Part shown: one piece after another, positions 58,648 through 64,000 of the stretch
Numbering within the stretch: position 1 is the first letter of the stretch
Layout: every line of letters begins with the position of its first letter
NCBI RefSeq assembly: GCF_008933155.1
Contig: NZ_WBVP01000011.1
Span: 55,914-119,913 of the forward strand
DNA: 64,000 nt
Direction: 5' to 3'
From: Aliivibrio finisterrensis
GTDB lineage: Bacteria; Pseudomonadota; Gammaproteobacteria; Enterobacterales; Vibrionaceae
Position numbers and translations under genes: made by a program
The notes under the pieces: generated by a model
The model's input: only the letters and a program-made list of their open reading frames with translations
Told to the model about the DNA's origin: nothing
The model's database searches: none

Positions 58648-61023
58648 ATGGCTGAAAAGAAAAAAGCACCAGTGAAAACCGCACCTAAAAAAACGGTGAC
58701 AAAGAAAAAAACACCAGCAAAAAGAAAATCGGCAAGTAAGAAAAAAGCCCAGTCGCCTCGTTCTTTTTGGAAGGGGTTAATGATACTAGGTTTTAAACTA
58801 AGCCTTGTTGTATTAGCGATTCTTGTTATTGCTGGGATTTATTTGGATACCGTGGTTAAGAATCGCTTTGATGGTCAATTATTTACTTTGCCCACCGTAG
58901 TATATAGCCGGGTTCTGACATTGGCTCCAGGGCAAAATATCAGTTTGGAAACAGTTAAAAAAGAACTGGATTTATTAAAGTACCAGAAAGTTCGTCAGCC
59001 CCAACGTTCAGGAGAGTACTCTTCATCATCAACTAAAATAGAGTTGATCCGTCGTCCATTTGAATTCCAACAAGGCCCCGAGCCAGATCGCCATGTCATG
59101 CTTTATTTTAATTCAGATGGACTACAGAAGATTGAAAATCGTACGGCAAAAAAACAAATGGGCTTTTTGCAAATAGAACCTCAATTTTTAGGGATGCTAG
59201 ATGCAGACGATGATCAGCAGCGCCTATTCTTACGTAGAGAACAATTTCCAGAGGTGATGGTCGATGCATTATTAGCGACGGAAGACAGAGATTTTTATCA
59301 GCATGATGGCGTATCTCCACTAGCGATAGCTCGTGCAATGGTGGTTAATGCCAAAGCAGGTAGAACGGTTCAAGGGGGGAGTACATTAACTCAGCAGTTG
59401 GCAAAGAACTTATTCTTATCTCGTGAAAGAACATTATGGCGTAAGGTTCGTGAGGCTTATATTGCGTTGATTTTAGATTATCGCTATAGCAAAGATAGAA
59501 TATTAGAAGCGTATTTAAATGAAGTTTACTTAGGGCAAACAGGTGGAGAGGCTATTCATGGTTTTGGGTTAGCAGCGCAAGTGTATTTTGGCCGCCCAAT
59601 AGAAGAATTAAGAATTGATCAGTTAGCCATGTTAGTTGGTATGGTTAAAGGACCATCCTATTACAATCCAATGCGCTTTCCTGAGCGCGTAAAAGAGCGC
59701 CGTGATTTAGTATTACGTTTGATGATGCAAGAAGAAATCCTTTCTCCTCGTCAATATGAAATGGCAGCAAGCCGTCCATTGGATGTGAAAAAGCGTGCAA
59801 GTATCTCAACAAGACAACCTGCTTATTTCCAACAATTAAAATGGGAGTTAAAAGAAAAAGCGGGAGAGGCTTATCAAAGAGGTGAGGGATTACGGGTATT
59901 TACAACGCTTGATCCATTATCACAGCAGAAAGCAGAAAAAGCAGTCGAACGAATTGTTCCTCAATTAGAAAAACGAGCAGGTAAAGGCTTAGAGTCAGCT
60001 ATGGTTATCGTCGATCGTCAAAGCGGAGAGATCCGAGCTATGATTGGTGGTAGCAGAACGGGATTTGATGGCTTTAATAGAGCGATCAATGCAAAACGCC
60101 CAATTGGCTCTTTAGTTAAACCGGCTATTTATTTATCAGCATTAGAAAGCCCAGAGAAATATTCACTAGCGACCACATTAGATGATAAACCAATTTCATT
60201 AAAAGGCAGCAAAGGGACAACATGGACGCCTAGAAACTATGATCGAAAGTTTAGAGGTCAAGTTCCTTTGTATTATGCGCTTTCTCGCTCATTAAATGTT
60301 CCAACCGTCAATTTAGGTTTAATGGTTGGCCTTAATAAGGTGACAGATACATTAGTTAAACTCGGTGTGAATGCTCAAGAGATTAATCAAGTACCATCAA
60401 TGCTACTTGGTTCAATTAGTTTATCTCCGTATCAAGTGGCTCAAATGTATCAAACCTTAGGCAATGGTGGACGAAAAGCGCCTCTTACGGCATTAAAAGC
60501 GGTGGTGAGTACAGATGGGGTATTACTCTATGAGAACTTTCCTCGTTCGTCACGAGTCGTTCCAGAGCAAGCGACTTGGCTGACTATTTATGGAATGAAA
60601 AAAACGGTGAGTGAAGGAACGGCAAGATTTTTAAATAGCAAATACAGTTGGGCAGCATTGGCAGGAAAAACCGGAACAAGTAATGACTCAAGAGATAGCT
60701 GGTATGCAGGTATTGATGGAAGAGAAGTTGCGATTACTTGGCTAGGCCGAGATGATAATAAACCAATGAAATTAACGGGTTCAAGTGGAGCGTTAAGAGT
60801 TTATGCTGATTATTTAAGTATGAGATCACCTGAGGCTTTTAATTTACCGTGGCCAAATGAAGTAACGACAGCTCATTTTGACTTACAAGAAAATAAAACG
60901 CTAAAACCGGATTGTTCTGGCAAAGAAAACATACCTATTTGGGATATTAACGGTCAATATAAAGCGGAGTGTGAAAGGGGAAATACGCCAGCCGCTTGGT
61001 TAACTGACATTTTTGGTTTTTAA
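58648..61023 (+). CDS. mrcB: Class A penicillin-binding protein 1B
   Basis: 791 residues from ATG 58648. A TTG five codons earlier is open but not needed. A very Lys-rich cytoplasmic tail (1-37), one membrane helix (about 38-63) and a UB2H domain precede the GT51 glycosyltransferase (EDRDFYQHDGVSP, about 210, then QGGSTLTQQLAKN) and a transpeptidase domain with S488-L-V-K, SLN and KTGT. It polymerises and crosslinks peptidoglycan. It follows hrpB, as in E. coli. Confidence 0.97.
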   Translation: MAEKKKAPVKTAPKKTVTKKKTPAKRKSASKKKAQSPRSFWKGLMILGFKLSLVVLAILVIAGIYLDTVVKNRFDGQLFTLPTVVYSRVLTLAPGQNISLETVKKELDLLKYQKVRQPQRSGEYSSSSTKIELIRRPFEFQQGPEPDRHVMLYFNSDGLQKIENRTAKKQMGFLQIEPQFLGMLDADDDQQRLFLRREQFPEVMVDALLATEDRDFYQHDGVSPLAIARAMVVNAKAGRTVQGGSTLTQQLAKNLFLSRERTLWRKVREAYIALILDYRYSKDRILEAYLNEVYLGQTGGEAIHGFGLAAQVYFGRPIEELRIDQLAMLVGMVKGPSYYNPMRFPERVKERRDLVLRLMMQEEILSPRQYEMAASRPLDVKKRASISTRQPAYFQQLKWELKEKAGEAYQRGEGLRVFTTLDPLSQQKAEKAVERIVPQLEKRAGKGLESAMVIVDRQSGEIRAMIGGSRTGFDGFNRAINAKRPIGSLVKPAIYLSALESPEKYSLATTLDDKPISLKGSKGTTWTPRNYDRKFRGQVPLYYALSRSLNVPTVNLGLMVGLNKVTDTLVKLGVNAQEINQVPSMLLGSISLSPYQVAQMYQTLGNGGRKAPLTALKAVVSTDGVLLYENFPRSSRVVPEQATWLTIYGMKKTVSEGTARFLNSKYSWAALAGKTGTSNDSRDSWYAGIDGREVAITWLGRDDNKPMKLTGSSGALRVYADYLSMRSPEAFNLPWPNEVTTAHFDLQENKTLKPDCSGKENIPIWDINGQYKAECERGNTPAAWLTDIFGF

Positions 61024-61042
61024 TTTTGATAAATTGCTGACT

Positions 61043-61070
61043 TCTCTCTAGTGTGCTGATTTTAGAGAGA
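61043..61070 (+). terminator. Hairpin after mrcB
   Basis: TCTCTCTA...TAGAGAGA, a perfect eight-base stem with a 12-base loop, without a T-run. It is probably a weak terminator or an mRNA end structure. Confidence 0.45.
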
Positions 61071-61223
61071 ACGTCATTTATTTAGATGAAGGCTTATTTG
61101 TGTAAAAAGCTAATGAACGTTTATTAAGCTATTAAAAGTAACGTTATTTTTTGATCAAAATGTTATAAAAACAACCATTACGAATATATTTCAATCAAAC
61201 GGTGTTTTTTTTGAAATTATTAG

Positions 61224-61252
61224 TTGACCAGAGAGGTGAAAAGCCGTTTAAT
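61224..61252 (+). promoter_or_regulatory. tRNA operon promoter
   Basis: TTGACC (61224-61229), 17-base spacer and TTTAAT (61247-61252), ten bases before the mature tRNA-Phe end. This is a good sigma-70 promoter for the Phe-Thr-Asn tRNA cluster. Confidence 0.8.
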
Positions 61253-61262
61253 ACACCTCGTT

Positions 61263-61338
61263 GCCCGGATAGCTCAGTCGGTAGAGCAGAGGATTGAAAA
61301 TCCTCGTGTCGGTGGTTCGATTCCGCCTCCGGGCACCA
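61263..61338 (+). tRNA. tRNA-Phe (GAA)
   Basis: 76 nt with encoded CCA. Acceptor GCCCGGA pairs with TCCGGGC. The anticodon loop TTGAAAA carries GAA, and the T-loop TTCGATT is normal. Confidence 0.98.
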
Positions 61339-61392
61339 TATTAAATTGTTGGTGCTTAATATTCGTTAACACGAGCAATAAAAAATTAGTGT

Positions 61393-61468
<76 letters not shown>

Positions 61469-61498
61469 TTAATTCTCTTAATGAGACGTAAAATCTGT

Positions 61499-61574
61499 TC
61501 CCTTTTAGTTCAGTTGGTAGAACGGCGGACTGTTAATCCGTATGTCGCTGGTTCAAGTCCAGCAAAGGGAGCCA
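61499..61574 (+). tRNA. tRNA-Asn (GTT)
   Basis: 76 nt with encoded CCA. Acceptor TCCCTTT pairs with AAAGGGA. The anticodon loop CTGTTAA carries GTT. Confidence 0.98.
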
Positions 61575-61580
61575 CATTTA

Positions 61581-61612
61581 AAGCCTCGTCAGAAATGACG
61601 AGGCTTTTTTCG
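61581..61612 (+). terminator. tRNA operon terminator
   Basis: AAGCCTCGTC-agaaat-GACGAGGCTT followed by TTTT, seven bases after tRNA-Asn. Confidence 0.92.
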
Positions 61613-61722
61613 TTTTGGTAATAATAAAATGATGCCCATCTTCATAGATAAAAGTTATTTGAATAACCGATTTGTCATCGCTATTTAGAAGCTACATTTG
61701 TTTAGCTATAAATATTTAGTTA

Positions 61723-61749
61723 TAAAAAAGCACACCAAGGAGGTGTGCT
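61723..61749 (-). terminator. Chemoreceptor gene terminator
   Basis: On the minus strand AGCACACC-tcctt-GGTGTGCT is followed by TTTTTT, 24 bases after the stop. Confidence 0.88.
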
Positions 61750-61772
61750 ATTTATCATTCAATTTTGGTTAA

Positions 61773-63398
61773 CTAGTTTTTCACTCGAAACTTGTTTAAC
61801 CAAGTCTCTAAATCATCAGCTAATTCAGTTAGGGTATGAGTACTTTGTTTACTCTCTGCGACAACACTTGCTAATTGCTGCCCACTTTCTTCTATCATAT
61901 TAACTCGTTGAGTGATGTCTTCACTTACGTGTTTCTGCTCTTCAGATGCACTTGCAATTTGATGACTCATACTTGAAATTGACTCAAGGGCAGTAACAAT
62001 TTGTTGTAGAGCATCTGAGGCATTTTGAGATTCAGATACTGTACTTTTGCTAGTTTCAGCACAGATCTCCATACTAGCTATTGCATTACGAGAGCCTTCT
62101 TGTAAGTTTGAAATCATTAGTTGTATTTCTTTTGTACTACCTTGAGTTCTTCCTGCAAGGTTGCGAACTTCATCAGCAACAACGGCGAAACCACGACCTT
62201 GTTCACCAGCTCGAGCAGCTTCAATTGCCGCATTTAAAGCAAGTAGATTTGTTTGCTCTGCAATATCACCAATAACATCAAGAACCTTAACAATGTTGTT
62301 CACATTGCTATCTAATTCAGAAACCGCAGTACTTGCTGTATTTAATTGTTCAGCAAGTCCTCCTATATTACATACGGTAGCGGTAATTAATTTTTGAGTT
62401 CGAACACTTTGCTTATCGGCTTCGTCTGTAGTAATAGCGGTTTCTTGCGCTGAATTTGCCACATTATTAGCAGAAGAAGCCATCTCAGTAATCGCCGCTG
62501 CTATCATCTCTGTTGATTGGTGCTGGCTTTCAGTCAATTCACTTACTGTTCCAGCTCTAGAGTGAACATCAGATAACTCAGCTTTTAGCGCGAGCATTGA
62601 TTGAGTCAGATGCTCAACTAACTCTGCCAGTGATAAATTCATTGTTTGAACTGCGTGATAAATACTGCCTTCTGGTGCTTTTTCTGTAAATTGAGTAACA
62701 ATTTCACCAGCAGCAACAGTTTGGATTGCAGAGTGTACATCTTTAGGTTCGCCACCTAATAATGAAATCATGCGTTTCATAGAAATCATTAGAATACTAA
62801 AAATTAAACTCGCAATGATGAAGGCTAAGCCAAATTGCCACTGAGCCGTAGACCAAAAGCGAGCGTTTACTTCTGTCTCTCCAATACCTGTACCTACAAT
62901 CCAATTCCAGTCTTGTGTTTTTTCTGCAATAGAAAGCTTTTTATCGATACTTCCATCTGGCATTTTTAAAGACCATGTATATTCAGCCATACCTGATGGA
63001 TTTTGATTTATGGCATTCTCTAAAATTTGTCCAACACTTTTTCCTTCACTATCACGGAACTCATGAAAACTAGTGCCATGGAGTTGAGGATCTAAAGGAG
63101 CAGCTAGAAACATTAGATCCTGATCTGCAACATATACGTATTCATTATCTTTATAGATATTATTTCGTAAAATTGTAATTGTGAGTTCTTTAGCTTTAGC
63201 CTCTTCTATTTTCCCTTGTCTTACCATTTCTTCCATATTGGTAATTAGGTTATAGGTAGTTTGGAATAATTCAGTAACTCGAGATTTATTATCCATAGAG
63301 CTAGCAATATGTAATGTCCATAGACCAGTTGCTGTCATTAATATAAGAGAGCATAAAATAATTGCAGCGAGGACGTAAGATTGTGTTTTTAACTTCAT
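61773..63398 (-). CDS. Methyl-accepting chemotaxis protein with periplasmic Cache domain
   Basis: 541 residues. A membrane helix (about 8-30), a periplasmic single Cache-type sensor domain (about 35-185, with [15 protein letters not shown] and [13 protein letters not shown]) and a second helix (about 190-212) lead into a HAMP-like linker and a long signalling coiled coil. Its hairpin tip [25 protein letters not shown] is diagnostic of chemoreceptors. The ligand is unknown. There is no CheR-binding pentapeptide at the C-terminus. A sigma-28-type promoter precedes it. Confidence 0.93.
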   Translation of the reverse strand: MKLKTQSYVLAAIILCSLILMTATGLWTLHIASSMDNKSRVTELFQTTYNLITNMEEMVRQGKIEEAKAKELTITILRNNIYKDNEYVYVADQDLMFLAAPLDPQLHGTSFHEFRDSEGKSVGQILENAINQNPSGMAEYTWSLKMPDGSIDKKLSIAEKTQDWNWIVGTGIGETEVNARFWSTAQWQFGLAFIIASLIFSILMISMKRMISLLGGEPKDVHSAIQTVAAGEIVTQFTEKAPEGSIYHAVQTMNLSLAELVEHLTQSMLALKAELSDVHSRAGTVSELTESQHQSTEMIAAAITEMASSANNVANSAQETAITTDEADKQSVRTQKLITATVCNIGGLAEQLNTASTAVSELDSNVNNIVKVLDVIGDIAEQTNLLALNAAIEAARAGEQGRGFAVVADEVRNLAGRTQGSTKEIQLMISNLQEGSRNAIASMEICAETSKSTVSESQNASDALQQIVTALESISSMSHQIASASEEQKHVSEDITQRVNMIEESGQQLASVVAESKQSTHTLTELADDLETWLNKFRVKN

Positions 63399-63440
63399 GT
63401 TTAGTTTGCTCCGAGAAAATATAAGCGACAGTTAACTTAT

Positions 63441-63467
63441 GTATCGACCGATAAAAGTATAAGTTTA
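63441..63467 (-). promoter_or_regulatory. Sigma-28 (FliA) type promoter of the chemoreceptor gene
   Basis: On the minus strand TAAA-N15-GTCGATAC, against the consensus TAAA-N15-GCCGATAA. The 15-base spacing is exact. It lies 43 bases upstream of the start codon and predicts co-expression with late flagellar genes. Confidence 0.75.
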
Positions 63468-63718
63468 ATGAATAATATGAATGCCAATATACAAAGGAAG
63501 GGTCTTATATTGTGATTTATATAATAATTAGCTGGTAAATAAATAGATCTAAATCATTAGTTTTTGAGTGACTGGGTTTTTAAGTGATGATTTATGACAT
63601 TACCAATAGTATTTGATACAAAATGGCCCATTTTTACCCCTAAAGTGAAGTGCAATCAGGCGTATTGGTGGTTATTTATGCAATTAAAGCAAGTTTTGAG
63701 AATAAATCGATAAAGTAC
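63468..63718. other. Spacer between the chemoreceptor gene and rrn promoters
   Basis: About 250 bases without a gene that I can support. The right end (63680-63717) is A-rich and may act as an UP element for the rrn P1 promoter. Confidence 0.5.
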
Positions 63719-63752
63719 TTGCTAATGTGATCTAACTCTCTATAATGCGACC
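63719..63752 (+). promoter_or_regulatory. rRNA operon promoter P1
   Basis: TTGCTA (63719-63724), 16-base spacer and TATAAT (63741-63746), followed by the GC-rich discriminator GCGACC. This combination is typical of stringently controlled rrn P1 promoters. Confidence 0.8.
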
Positions 63753-63837
63753 TCACTGACACGGAGGGCCCATCTCATAAGGGATTGGAAGGAAAGGTTA
63801 GTATGGTGGCTTTTCAATGTTTATTTCAAATTAGTGC

Positions 63838-63865
63838 TTGACACTGTATTTGAAATGAATAAAAT
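63838..63865 (+). promoter_or_regulatory. rRNA operon promoter P2
   Basis: TTGACA (63838-63843), 16-base spacer and TAAAAT (63860-63865). It is 119 bases downstream of P1, like the tandem rrn promoters of E. coli. Confidence 0.85.
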
Positions 63866-63911
63866 GGCCATCCTATTCGCTGATAAGATTGAACGCTTAG
63901 AAAGCAAAAGA

Positions 63912-64000
63912 AAAGCTCTTTAACAATTTAACCAAATCAATCTGTGTGGGCACTTGTGAGTTGATAATCACTAGTTTGCTTTTACTTCTCGAAGTAAGGC
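63912..64000 (+). other. rRNA operon leader with boxA (16S gene beyond the window)
   Basis: The boxA antitermination element GCTCTTTAACAATTTA is at 63914-63929, followed by the conserved leader that pairs with sequence after 16S to form the RNase III site. Mature 16S sequence is not reached by position 64000. Confidence 0.9.

Overview
This 64 kb window reads as a contiguous piece of a chromosome from a marine Vibrionaceae bacterium, most likely an Aliivibrio (Vibrio fischeri-like) strain. That assignment is inference. It rests on a LitR/LuxR/HapR-type TetR regulator beside hpt, an AT-rich codon style, the pilABCD-coaE-zapD-yacG order, dciA next to secA, and protein sequences close to but distinct from enteric orthologues. 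I see no prophage, insertion sequence, integron or CRISPR array. Nearly every gene is a conserved core gene, so the unusual material lies between genes and at translation starts.

Layout: 1-2.1 kb holds the end of petB, petC and sspA-sspB. 2.2-5.6 kb (minus strand) is lpoA-yraN-diaA-dolP, divergent from rsmI (5.7-6.6 kb), which is followed by the RNase P RNA gene rnpB. 7.2-23.7 kb is the division and cell-wall cluster: rsmH-ftsL-ftsI-murE-murF-mraY-murD-ftsW-murG-murC-ftsQ-ftsA-ftsZ-lpxC, without mraZ at the front or ddl before ftsQ. Then come dciA (minus), secA, mutT, and a minus-strand block of yacG-zapD-coaE-pilD-pilC-pilB-pilA and nadC. ampD, pdhR, aceE, aceF and lpdA follow (35.2-43.2 kb), then litR (minus), hpt, a short leader-like ORF with a hairpin, a DUF1127-like small protein, a beta-carbonic anhydrase (minus) and a SulP transporter. 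A yadG-yadH ABC exporter leads into the minus-strand block panC-panB-folK-pcnB-gluQ-dksA-sfsA, then hrpB and mrcB (plus). The end carries tRNA-Phe, tRNA-Thr and tRNA-Asn, a methyl-accepting chemotaxis protein (minus) with a sigma-28-like promoter, and the double promoter plus boxA leader of an rRNA operon whose 16S gene lies beyond the window.

Functionally the window joins peptidoglycan precursor synthesis (murCDEFG, mraY), septal synthesis (ftsI, ftsW, ftsQLAZ, zapD), wall polymerases and their activator (mrcB, lpoA), muropeptide recycling (ampD) and outer-membrane lipid A synthesis (lpxC). It also carries protein export (secA), the entry to the TCA cycle under PdhR control, pantothenate/CoA synthesis (panB, panC, coaE) and quorum-sensing output (litR).

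The points I would look at first are: two seven-copy heptanucleotide arrays in matching positions in the 3' regions of dciA and litR; a 25-codon ORF with a near-perfect ribosome binding site placed just before mutually exclusive hairpins and a DUF1127-like gene; a probable AUC/AUU start for pcnB; two perfect PdhR-type palindromes 135 bp apart; a Qrr-pairing sequence over the litR ribosome binding site; and short peptides in the secA leader.
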